Of a stretch of DNA of 64,000 bases, positions 33,441 to 41,542 are shown piece after piece. Position 1 is the stretch's first letter; every line of letters begins with the position of its first letter. Source of the stretch: JAUCQB01 sp964586235 (lineage in GTDB: Bacteria; Planctomycetota; Phycisphaerae; UBA1845; PWPN01); the NCBI GenBank assembly GCA_964586235.1, contig CAZPIO010000002.1:1-64000 (forward strand), given 5' to 3'. The translations under genes were made by a program, and so were the position numbers. Below the pieces are notes generated by a model. That model made no database searches and had not been told where the DNA came from. It saw nothing but the letters and a program-made list of their open reading frames with translations.

Positions 33441-35111
33441 TCAGACCTTGAACTGGCTGACCAGGGCCTGGAGCTGCTCGGCCAGCTTGGACAGTTCGTT
33501 GCCCGCGGCCTGGGTCTGGGCTGCGCCCTGGGCGGTCTGCCTGGCGGCCTGGTCGACACCGGCGATGTTCTTGGTGATCTCCTTGCTCGCGGTGGCGGAC
33601 TGGCCCACGCCGCGGGACACCGTTTCGGCGGCGCCTGCGGTCTGACCGACGTTCTGGGCGATCTCCTTGGTGGTAATGCTCTGCTCCTCGACCGCGGAGG
33701 CGATGGTCCGCGAGACCTCGTTGACCTTGGTGATCACCTCGCTGATTTCGCCGATGGACTGGACCGCGCCGCCGGTGGAGGCCTGGATACCTTCGATGCG
33801 TTTTCGGATATCCTCGGTGGCCTCAGCGGTCTGCTTGGCCAGCTCTTTCACTTCGGTGGCCACGACGGCGAAGCCCTTGCCGGCCTCACCGGCCCGGGCG
33901 GCCTCGATGGTGGCGTTCAAGGCCAGCAGGTTGGTCTGCTCGGCGATGTCCTGGATGACTTCGATGACCTTGCCGATCTCGTCGGCGGCGGTCCCGAGCT
34001 GGCCGATATTCTGGTTGCTGGTGGCGGCCAGTTGAGCGGCCTTGTCGGCGACGGTGGCGGCCTGCTCGGCGTTGCGGGCGACCTCGCCGATGCTGGCGGT
34101 CATCTCTTCGACGGCCGCTGCCACGGTCTTGACGTTGGCGGACATCTGCTCGGTGGAGGCGGCCATGTTGTTCATGTTGGTGGACATCTCCTCGGCGGCA
34201 GCGGCCACCGTGGCGGACTGAGTGGTGGTCTCCTCGGCGCCGCCGGCCAGTTGCGTTGCCGTGGCGGACAATTCAGTGGCCGAGCCGGCCAGAGTCTTGG
34301 CCGTATGGCCCAGTTCGCCCATCGTCTTGCGGAGGCTGACGCTCATCTCCTGGATGGCCTTGCCCAGGTCGCCGATCTCGTCGCGGCGGCCGAGTATTTC
34401 CTGCGGCACGTCCTTGGAGACGTCGCCGCGAGCCACGTCGCCGAGTTGCGTGACCACCGCCTGGACCGGTTTGGTGACGCTGCGAGTGAGGGTCACGGCG
34501 ATCACGATCGCCAGCACGGCCGCGACGATCGGGACGATGATCATGATCGTGGTGATGCGTGACACGAGGGCCTCGGCTGCCGCTCCCTGCTCCTGATCCT
34601 GTTTCTGGAGCCAGGCGATCAGCTTGTCGAGGGCCTGATCCGAGACCTCCATACCCGGCGCGCACTCCTTGTTGAAGACATCGATCGCCTCCTTGCTCTT
34701 GCCTGCGAACGCCAGTTCGAGGGTCTGGTTGTTCCCTCCCCGGAGGGCGGCCACGGCCTGTTCGAAGCCGACGAGCAGCCCGGTTTCGGTCTCATTGTTG
34801 GAGGTCGTCTTGAGTTGTTCGAGTTTCTTCTTGTACTCCTCTCGGGCCTTGTCGATGTCGGCCTTGTACCGGTCCCTGGTTTTCTGGTCTTCAAGCATGG
34901 CGATCTGCGCGGCCTTCATACTGATCATGCGGGCGGCGGTTCCCACCTCGTGGGCGGTGTTCATCCGCTGGGCCTGCGCCCGGGACGCCTCCCCCGCCCT
35001 GTTGATTTCTCGAACAGACCAGATCGCCAGTCCGGTCATGCCCGCGAGCATCATCAGGGTAATCGCAAACCCGCCCTGCAAGCGCTTTCCAATCTTGATA
35101 TTGTTGAGCAC
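33441..35111 (-). CDS. Methyl-accepting chemoreceptor (transmembrane)
   Basis: A 556-residue receptor. Helix 1 (about 15-32) and helix 2 (about 187-208) bracket a roughly 150-residue helical periplasmic sensor of four-helix-bundle type. A HAMP segment follows (to about 262), then a long coiled-coil signalling domain whose hairpin tip carries IAEQTNLLALNATIEAARAG and GKGFAVVATEVKELAKQT, the binding site for CheA and CheW. Glu/Gln/Ala-rich flanks supply methylation sites. The C-terminus ends QLQALVSQFKV with no NWETF-like tether. It is the only receptor in the operon, so it probably sets the signal for this cluster; the ligand is unknown. Confidence 0.95.
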   Translation of the reverse strand: MLNNIKIGKRLQGGFAITLMMLAGMTGLAIWSVREINRAGEASRAQAQRMNTAHEVGTAARMISMKAAQIAMLEDQKTRDRYKADIDKAREEYKKKLEQLKTTSNNETETGLLVGFEQAVAALRGGNNQTLELAFAGKSKEAIDVFNKECAPGMEVSDQALDKLIAWLQKQDQEQGAAAEALVSRITTIMIIVPIVAAVLAIVIAVTLTRSVTKPVQAVVTQLGDVARGDVSKDVPQEILGRRDEIGDLGKAIQEMSVSLRKTMGELGHTAKTLAGSATELSATATQLAGGAEETTTQSATVAAAAEEMSTNMNNMAASTEQMSANVKTVAAAVEEMTASIGEVARNAEQAATVADKAAQLAATSNQNIGQLGTAADEIGKVIEVIQDIAEQTNLLALNATIEAARAGEAGKGFAVVATEVKELAKQTAEATEDIRKRIEGIQASTGGAVQSIGEISEVITKVNEVSRTIASAVEEQSITTKEIAQNVGQTAGAAETVSRGVGQSATASKEITKNIAGVDQAARQTAQGAAQTQAAGNELSKLAEQLQALVSQFKV

Positions 35112-35168
35112 AGTACTCCCCCTTTAGATTGACCACGTGTGACATTGCCAAGTTACAGTAGCGACCGG

Positions 35169-35654
35169 TTACCTGCCCGGGCTCTCGCCGGCCAGGACCG
35201 TTTCGACATCGAGGATAACCACCAGTTCCGATTCCAGTTTGTAGACGCCGGTGAAGAACTTGCCGTCGATCCCGTTGACGTTCGAGGGTGGCGGCTCGAT
35301 GTCGCAGGAATTCGCGCGGGCCACATCGGCGATGCGGTCGACCAGGAGGCCGATGCGTTCGTGGCGCGAGCGTATGATCACGTTGCGCGTGTTGGCGCCG
35401 ATCACCGTGGGCTGGAGCCCCAGCGTCTTTCGCAGGTCGATGACGGTCACCACCTCGCCGCGCAGGTTCACCACGCCGCGCACGTTGTCCGGCGTGTGCG
35501 GCACCGGGGTGACGTTCAACTGGCGGTTGATCTCCTCGGCCTGCTGGATATCGATACCCAGGAGGAGGTCACCCACGTAGAACGTGGTGAATTCCATTTC
35601 GGCGGGAGCGGTGGTCCGGTTTTCTGCAGGTGTCCGCATTGTCGCGTTCATCAT
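35169..35654 (-). CDS. cheW: Chemotaxis coupling protein CheW
   Basis: A single CheW domain of 161 residues that links CheA to the receptor array. Typical features are FYVGDLLLGIDIQQAEEI at the start, VRGVVNLRGEVVTVIDLR in the core and RIGLLVDRIADV near the end. ATG at 35654 was chosen because GGAG lies seven bases upstream; a TTG at 35675 overlaps the cheA stop and is less likely. A 20-residue Thr/Ala-rich N-terminal extension precedes the domain. It sits directly after cheA and before the chemoreceptor. Confidence 0.94.
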   Translation of the reverse strand: MMNATMRTPAENRTTAPAEMEFTTFYVGDLLLGIDIQQAEEINRQLNVTPVPHTPDNVRGVVNLRGEVVTVIDLRKTLGLQPTVIGANTRNVIIRSRHERIGLLVDRIADVARANSCDIEPPPSNVNGIDGKFFTGVYKLESELVVILDVETVLAGESPGR

Positions 35655-35671
35655 TGTCTCCGGTTCAACAA

Positions 35672-38600
35672 TCAAACGATCGCCGCCGCCGAGCCGCTGG
35701 CCGCGGCCTGGGCGAGCAGCCGACCGACAGCCGCGATCAACTGTTCGCGGTCAAGCTTGATCTGGTATTCATCGATGCCGACCTCGGAGCCCTTCTCCAT
35801 GTTCTCCTGCCCGGCCAGCGAGGTCACGGCAATGACCGGGATGCGGGCGAAACGAGGATCGTTCTTCGCCCTGCGGGTGAGTTCGTATCCGTCGAGATTG
35901 GGCATCTCGATGTCGGTGACAATCAGGTCGAAGGGGGTTTCGGACCGGTCGAGCGTGTTCCAGGCGTCAAGGCCGTCCTCGCAGGCGACCACGACGTAGC
36001 CGTGGTCGCTCAGAAAACCCGCGACCTGTTTGCGGAAGAAAGCCGAGTCCTCGGCGAAGAGGATGCGCCTGGTACCGTCCGTCGCGGCGGCCGTCGAAGC
36101 GGCTTGCGTGTCGGTAAACCACTCGGGGTGCGCGGTCCGGGCCAGTTCCGACAGGTCGATCAATCGGGTGGTTCTGTCGTCGACCACCAGGGAACCGAGG
36201 ACGCCCGACTCACGGAAAGTCACGGTGTCGACCTGCGTGCTCACCTCGCGGATGTCCACCAGCGTCGGGGCGATAAGCCCGAACTCCTGCCTGCTGCGCC
36301 CGAGGCGGAAGACGATCACATATACCTGGGGCTGCTCGGGCCGCGGCCGGGCCTTGACGTGCTTCTCGAGGCTCAGCAGCGGGAGTGAAGTGCCGCGGTA
36401 CTGGAGCACCTCCTGTCCGCCGACGCTGTCGATCTGCTCGGAACGGATCCGTTCGATTCGCGAGACCAGGGTCATGGAGACCCCGAACTGTTCGGACGGA
36501 TCGTTGGTGAAGAGCAGGACCGACTGTGCTTCGGCATCGGCGCGGGCGGCGTCCTCGGATCCGGCCTCGGTCTGCTCGGCGTCGGGTTCGGACAACTGGC
36601 ATTGCAGCGCGATTCCCACGATGTCCAGGATGAGCGCCACGCGGCCGTCACCCAGGATGGTGGCCCCCGCCAGGCATCGCACGTTCTTCATGTGGCGGCC
36701 GAGCGGTTTGACGACGATTTCCTCGGAATCGTGGAGGCCGTCGACAATGATGCCGTACCGCAGATTGCCGTTCTCGACCACGATGATGTTCAGAGCGCCG
36801 GCGGAGGTGTTGTCGCGGCGTTCGTCCGCGACGGGCGGATGGTCTCCCGGTGAGTCCGGGTCAATCCGGCCGTCGATGAGGTTCTCGCGACGGTTCCGGC
36901 AGAGCTCGTTGGTCACGGGGTCCAGGTACCTCGATTGCAGCCCCATGGCCTTGCTGAGGCGGACGAGGGGCAGCAGGTTACCGCGCAGCCGCAGGACTTC
37001 GGCATCCTTGATTCGCTCGATCCGGCCGGCGACCTCGGCGGCCTTGATTCGGACCAGTTCCTTGATATTCACCTGCGGGATGGCAAAGCGGTCGTCGTCA
37101 CAGCGAACAATCAGCGAGGGGATGATGGCGAGGGTCAGCGGCAGTGTGATCTTGATGGTGGTTCCCTCGTTCATGCGGCTGTCGATCTCGACGGTCCCGC
37201 CGAGCTTCTCGATGTTGGTTCGCACGACGTCCATGCCGACGCCTCGACCGCTCACATCGGTCACCTTCTCGGCGGTGGAGAAGCCGGGGGCGAAGATGAA
37301 CTGCATCACCTCGCGGTCGCCCAGCTCGCGGGCCCGTTCGGGCGTGATCATTCCCTTGGATACGGCCTTTGCCTTGAGCTTCTCGACGTCTATTCCGCCG
37401 CCGTCGTCGCTGATGGCGATGTTCACCTTGCCGGCCTGGTGATAGGCCCTCAAGGTGACCATACCGACGGGGGTTTTTCCCCTGGCGGCGCGCGTTTGCG
37501 GGCTCTCGATGCCATGGTCCACGGCATTGCGGATCAGGTGAGTCAGCGGATCGCCGATGACTTCGATGATCGACTTATCCAGTTCAACGTCCTTGCCCTC
37601 GATGCTCAGGTCGCACTGTTTGCCGAGCTTGCCGCTGAGGTCCCGGACGATCCGGGGGAAGCGGTTGAACAGCGTGCCGATCGGCTGCATTCTCGTCTGC
37701 ATGATCGCTTCCTGCAGCTCGCTGGTCACCTGGTCGAGGCGGGCGCTGACCGACTCGAGGTTGTGGACGTCGCGGGTGTTGATCATCTGGACGAGCTGGT
37801 TGCGCGAGAGCACGAGCTCACCCGCGAGGTTCATCAACTGATCGAGCAGGCCCACGGACACGCGGATGCTGGTTTCGGCGGGCTTCGCGGCCGTTGCCTC
37901 GGGAGCAGGGGTTGCGGCGGCGTCCGGAGACGCGACCATCGCAGGCTGTGGTGAAGCCACGGACGTTGCCTGGGGGGCCGCCGGCGGGGCGAGTGTCGCC
38001 GGGGCGGAGGCGGGCGCCGCCGATGTCGCCGGGGTTTCCGGCGCGGGAGAACCGGCCACCGAGGGCCCACCCGTCACCGGCGTGGTTACCGGCCTGATGC
38101 GGTCGGCGGGCAAGGCGAACTCGGTTGCCAGCATGTCCGCATCGACGACCGTGCCGAGCAGGGCGACGAAATGAACCTTGTCGGGAATGAGGCTGTCGAG
38201 GCCTCCCCAGGAGGAATGATCCAGCCGGGTCTCGATCAGCTCGCCGAGGGACAGCAGGTTGTTGATCAGGGACAGCGGCGTCCTGCCGCGGTTCTCGACG
38301 TCGGCGATCAAGTCAAACTCGAGGATGAACAACTGGTTACCCAGCCGCTTCTGTGTCTGCAAGGTGTGCTCTGAGACCTGAAACGGCGACGATTCCCTGC
38401 CCACCTGAACGCTCCGCTCCATGCTGCGGCACACTTCGGGCGAAGCCTGTCCGGTGATCACCTGCTTGAGCGCGGCGACGTGTTCAGAGACGTCAACCTC
38501 CTTGGACTGGGAGACGTTGTTGAGCAGGCCGCGGAGCCGGTCCACGGCCTTGAGCAGCGCGTCGATAACCGGGGCGGTGGGAACCAGTTCGCGAGATCGA

Positions 38601-38833
38601 ACCAGGTTCAGCACGTTCTCCAGGCTGTGCGAGAGCTCGGCGATCCGGGTGAGCCCGAGGAATCCGGACGCCCCCTTGATCGAATGGACGGCCCGAAACA
38701 CCTTGTTCACCAGATCGCCGTCGCTGTTCGCCCCGGCCTCCTCGATGACGAGCAGATCGTTCTCGACATCCGCGAGGTGTTCGAGGGACTCGGTGACGAA
38801 TTCTTCCATCATTTTGTCGCTATCCAACGACAT
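35672..38833 (-). CDS. cheA: Hybrid chemotaxis histidine kinase CheA with C-terminal receiver
   Basis: A 1053-residue kinase. In order: HPt domain with phospho-His50 (FRAVHSIKGASGF), an extra alpha/beta segment (about 145-245), a long Ala/Pro linker, dimerisation helices (LDQLMNLAGELVLSRNQL), HATPase with N-box LIRNAVDHGIE and G-boxes ISDDGGGID and GRGVGMDVV, a first CheW-like domain, a second CheW-like domain (QSVLLFTNDPSEQFGV), and a C-terminal receiver (LFAEDSAFF, TDIEMPNLDGYEL). Two coupling domains and an attached receiver are unusual compared with E. coli CheA. ATG at 38833 has AGGAG eight bases upstream. It follows the STAS gene by 31 bases. Targets are probably CheB and the receiver of the PP2C phosphatase in the same operon. 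Confidence 0.95.
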   Translation of the reverse strand: MSLDSDKMMEEFVTESLEHLADVENDLLVIEEAGANSDGDLVNKVFRAVHSIKGASGFLGLTRIAELSHSLENVLNLVRSRELVPTAPVIDALLKAVDRLRGLLNNVSQSKEVDVSEHVAALKQVITGQASPEVCRSMERSVQVGRESSPFQVSEHTLQTQKRLGNQLFILEFDLIADVENRGRTPLSLINNLLSLGELIETRLDHSSWGGLDSLIPDKVHFVALLGTVVDADMLATEFALPADRIRPVTTPVTGGPSVAGSPAPETPATSAAPASAPATLAPPAAPQATSVASPQPAMVASPDAAATPAPEATAAKPAETSIRVSVGLLDQLMNLAGELVLSRNQLVQMINTRDVHNLESVSARLDQVTSELQEAIMQTRMQPIGTLFNRFPRIVRDLSGKLGKQCDLSIEGKDVELDKSIIEVIGDPLTHLIRNAVDHGIESPQTRAARGKTPVGMVTLRAYHQAGKVNIAISDDGGGIDVEKLKAKAVSKGMITPERARELGDREVMQFIFAPGFSTAEKVTDVSGRGVGMDVVRTNIEKLGGTVEIDSRMNEGTTIKITLPLTLAIIPSLIVRCDDDRFAIPQVNIKELVRIKAAEVAGRIERIKDAEVLRLRGNLLPLVRLSKAMGLQSRYLDPVTNELCRNRRENLIDGRIDPDSPGDHPPVADERRDNTSAGALNIIVVENGNLRYGIIVDGLHDSEEIVVKPLGRHMKNVRCLAGATILGDGRVALILDIVGIALQCQLSEPDAEQTEAGSEDAARADAEAQSVLLFTNDPSEQFGVSMTLVSRIERIRSEQIDSVGGQEVLQYRGTSLPLLSLEKHVKARPRPEQPQVYVIVFRLGRSRQEFGLIAPTLVDIREVSTQVDTVTFRESGVLGSLVVDDRTTRLIDLSELARTAHPEWFTDTQAASTAAATDGTRRILFAEDSAFFRKQVAGFLSDHGYVVVACEDGLDAWNTLDRSETPFDLIVTDIEMPNLDGYELTRRAKNDPRFARIPVIAVTSLAGQENMEKGSEVGIDEYQIKLDREQLIAAVGRLLAQAAASGSAAAIV

Positions 38834-38864
38834 ATCAATACTCCTGCCTCTTGGGCGCGGGTGC

Positions 38865-39173
38865 TCAGAGACTCTCACAGACTCGGACGTGCTCGTCCAT
38901 GCGCATGACGTGGAAAAGCTGCTTGAAGTCCTCGTTGCGGGTCAGGACGACGAGCGAGCCTCCGGCGGCGCTGACGCTCTTGTGACAGAGCATGAAAACC
39001 GCCAGTCCCTTGGAATCGATCATCTTGACGCCTTCGAGATCGATCGCCAGGCGGACGATGCCTTTGTCGACCAGTTCGCGGAGTTCCCCCCGAAACTGCT
39101 CGACGTGCGAGGCGACCAGGTCATAGCCCGGTCTCATCACGTGGACCTGATTTGTCTCGGTTGCCTGTGTCAT
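38865..39173 (-). CDS. STAS-domain anti-sigma-factor antagonist (RsbV-like)
   Basis: A 102-residue single STAS domain. The phosphorylation-site region is KMIDSKGLAVFML, with Ser54 in the position phosphorylated in SpoIIAA and RsbV. In partner switching this protein is phosphorylated by an RsbW-type kinase and dephosphorylated by a PP2C phosphatase; both are encoded immediately upstream. The start has GGGGGAA upstream and overlaps the kinase gene by 4 bases (ATGA), which favours equal synthesis. cheA follows directly. The final partner of the unphosphorylated form (sigma factor or other) is not encoded here. Confidence 0.9.
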   Translation of the reverse strand: MTQATETNQVHVMRPGYDLVASHVEQFRGELRELVDKGIVRLAIDLEGVKMIDSKGLAVFMLCHKSVSAAGGSLVVLTRNEDFKQLFHVMRMDEHVRVCESL

Positions 39174-39628
39174 GGCATTCCCCCATTTTCCCGGTTGCCA
39201 CACGTCACCGGCAGCTCGGGATCGCTGCGGAGCCGCAGCTCGACCCTGTTGCCGGACTGGTTGTAGATCATTTCCGACGAATAAATCCGCATCAGCGGCA
39301 AACCTCTGCCGCCGTCTCCCTGCACGTCAAGCTCGACCTCCCGGTTCTGCCAGATGAACCCGGGACCATTGTCCTCGACGATGAGGCGCAGGCCGTCGTC
39401 GCCGAAGACAATCGCGATGCACACGCGGCCGTCCGGTCCCTCGCCACAGCCGTGGGTCACGGCGTTGAGCGCCGCCTCCCGCAGCAGGATCCTGAGGGCG
39501 AAGCGGTTCACCGCTACCTGGCGTCGGTCGAGTTCCTCGAGGCAGACCTGGTCGGCCCGGTCGATGTTGTGGAGCGAGGCCGACATGGTGATGCGCAAGG
39601 CGGAGGGTGTGTGTTCGACGTCAAACAT
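39170..39628 (-). CDS. RsbW-like ATP-binding anti-sigma-type kinase
   Basis: A 152-residue GHKL-family protein. The N-box is LREAALNAVTHG, the G1 box VEDNGPGF and the G2 box GGRGLPLM, as in RsbW and SpoIIAB. It lacks membrane helices or other domains. Expected to phosphorylate the STAS protein encoded next, with which it overlaps by 4 bases, and to bind a target that the STAS protein can displace. It starts 8 bases after the PP2C phosphatase stop. The absence of a sigma factor gene nearby leaves open whether the target is a sigma factor. Confidence 0.9.
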   Translation of the reverse strand: MFDVEHTPSALRITMSASLHNIDRADQVCLEELDRRQVAVNRFALRILLREAALNAVTHGCGEGPDGRVCIAIVFGDDGLRLIVEDNGPGFIWQNREVELDVQGDGGRGLPLMRIYSSEMIYNQSGNRVELRLRSDPELPVTCGNRENGGMP

Positions 39629-39636
39629 ACGCTGCC

Positions 39637-40908
39637 CTAGAACTCGACTCCCATCAGCACGATGTCGTCCTCCGCCATGCCGTCGCAGGCAGAGAGCAGT
39701 TCGTCCACCACGGAGTGCACCGCCGCGTCGATCGGCATCGAACGTCGCTGCGTCAAACTGTCCCGCAGACGTTCCATGCCCCGCACGATGCCACAGCGCC
39801 CTTCGGAGTTCCGATATCCCTCGATCAGTCCGTCGGTGTAGAGAAACAGGCGGTCGCCCGGTGCCACCGGGAATCGCCTGGACTCGTACCTTCCGAGCTC
39901 AAACATGCCCAGCACGTCGCCCGGCAGGTGGACGTAGCCGGCTTCACCTTCCGCGGGCTGAAACAGGGCCGCGGGATGGGCGGCACCGGCGACCTCGACT
40001 TCCATCAGGAGCCTCGAGTAGCGCGCGTAGCACGCGGTCACGTATCGCTCATCGCTCAGGATCTTGAGCAGGCTGGTGTTATGGAGCGAGAGCACTTCGA
40101 CGGGGGTCAGGGACTCGTTCAGGAAGGTCGCGGCAAGAGCCTTGAGCGCTCCGGTGATGAACGGAACGCTCAGGTCATGGCCGGAGACGTCGCTGACCAG
40201 GAAGCCGAACTCGTCCTCCGACAGACGGGCGATCTCGTAGAAATCGCCGCCCGCCTCGTAGGCCGGCTGGAACCGCACGCCGAGCTTCAACTCCGGGAAC
40301 GAGGCCGGCGCCGTGAGCAGCGAAGTCTGTCCGGTTCGCACGTCATTGAGGCGGCCGGCGCTTTCCATGGAGACGGCTTCGAGCAACGTCGCTCTGCGTC
40401 GAAGGTTTCGGCGGCTCATGGCCAGTTCGAGCCTGCTGCGGATCCGGGCCAGCAACTCGCACCGCTCGATCGGCTTGGTGACGTAATCCTCGCCGCCCAC
40501 CTCGAACCCCCGAGCCAGGTCCTTTGGATCGGTGAGGCCGGTCAGAAACACGACGGGCAAGTCGGCGAGGTTCGGATCCTCTTTCAGACGGCGACACGTA
40601 TCGAAGCCGTCGAGGTTGGGCATCTGGCAATCGAGGAGGACAAGTCCCGGCGTCTGCTCGCGGAGGATCCGCAGGGCCTGCTCGCCGTCGGGGGCCTGGA
40701 GCACGCGGTAGCCGGCCTTCTCGAGCAGCCGGGCGATCAGTCTTCGTGTGGCTTCATCATCCTCCGCGATGAGGATGGTCGAATTGACGAGGGGTGCTTT
40801 CAGCACGCTGGTCGGGTCAGCCTGAGCAGAGTCGGGCTGAGCGCTGCCCTTCCGCGCTGCCTGAGCGGCGCATCGCAAGAGTTCGGCCTCGGCTGTGCCA
40901 GCGGCCAC
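39637..40908 (-). CDS. Receiver-PP2C (SpoIIE/RsbU-type) phosphatase
   Basis: A 423-residue response regulator with enzymatic output. After a 40-residue Ala-rich leader comes a receiver with acidic pocket AEDDE and phospho-acceptor Asp93 (LLDCQMPNLDG), Thr in VFLTGL and Lys in VTKPIE. A linker helix leads to a PP2C domain with metal-binding AGGDFYE, VSDVSGHD and YTDGLIEG. Such proteins (for example HsbR of Pseudomonas) dephosphorylate a STAS protein when their receiver is phosphorylated. The start is GTG with GGGGGGA upstream. It is the first gene of the run, followed by the anti-sigma-type kinase and STAS genes, and is the most likely phosphoryl acceptor of the CheA encoded downstream. Confidence 0.93.
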   Translation of the reverse strand: MAAGTAEAELLRCAAQAARKGSAQPDSAQADPTSVLKAPLVNSTILIAEDDEATRRLIARLLEKAGYRVLQAPDGEQALRILREQTPGLVLLDCQMPNLDGFDTCRRLKEDPNLADLPVVFLTGLTDPKDLARGFEVGGEDYVTKPIERCELLARIRSRLELAMSRRNLRRRATLLEAVSMESAGRLNDVRTGQTSLLTAPASFPELKLGVRFQPAYEAGGDFYEIARLSEDEFGFLVSDVSGHDLSVPFITGALKALAATFLNESLTPVEVLSLHNTSLLKILSDERYVTACYARYSRLLMEVEVAGAAHPAALFQPAEGEAGYVHLPGDVLGMFELGRYESRRFPVAPGDRLFLYTDGLIEGYRNSEGRCGIVRGMERLRDSLTQRRSMPIDAAVHSVVDELLSACDGMAEDDIVLMGVEF

Positions 40909-41542
40909 AGGATCCCCCCAGTTTCAGGCGTTCGGGCTCTCGCCACGATTGCAGCGGGTGCCCACGCTTCCACGTCCTCCCGGGCAGAGTGGTCCTTGGG
41001 TGGACAGGGGCAATCACGATATGCTCGCCGCCCATCCGCTCTGACCCGTCGCGACTCATGCGAGCACGAGGCCCAAATGTCCAATAACCCGGCCCGATGC
41101 GTTGGCGCGTGATCGCAACACTTAGCGACTGAGGTATCGACCCTCGCCGAGGCTGCCTTTAGATGCTCTGAGGAGTGGCTCGAGCGGACGAACGCCTCTG
41201 TGGGTATTTGGGGTACATCGCCCCGGTCGGCGGCGGTGTCGTCCCACCGGCAAAACGCAACCGCTTCGACAGTGCGCCCGCACCCGGCCGAGGCCCCAGT
41301 AGGGCGGGCCTGGGAGCTCCCTCCGCTGAAGGCATGGACCCCCTCCTGGGATGAGGTGACAGAGGTGGAGGGACTGCTCATTCGCGTCGATGAATACCCC
41401 GCGAATGCGGCCGCGAGAAGCCGCATCCACTCGTTATCGGGCTTTGGCCTCGTTCCCGGCAAGGGCACGCAAGTTGACGCCGCGGCCAAGGCCCGTCACC
41501 CTATACGCGCAGTCATCGTGGAGGAGCAGTGTCAGACAAGCG
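40909..41542. other. Divergent intergenic region
   Basis: Separates the Che/Rsb-type run (minus) from the polysaccharide locus (plus) and must hold both promoters. No clear -10/-35 pair was found. A short plus frame (about 41300-41540) has plausible-looking stretches such as LIRVDEYPANAAARS, but it lacks a domain and an independent start, so it is not called. Confidence 0.45.

Noticed and set aside
33405..34562. 385-residue Gly/Leu/Asp-rich frame antisense to the chemoreceptor
   Set aside because: Apparent Gly-rich repeats are the complement of the Ala/Thr-rich receptor coiled coil.
40800..41489. 229-residue minus frame upstream of the PP2C phosphatase
   Set aside because: Overlaps the phosphatase start out of frame and shows no family features.
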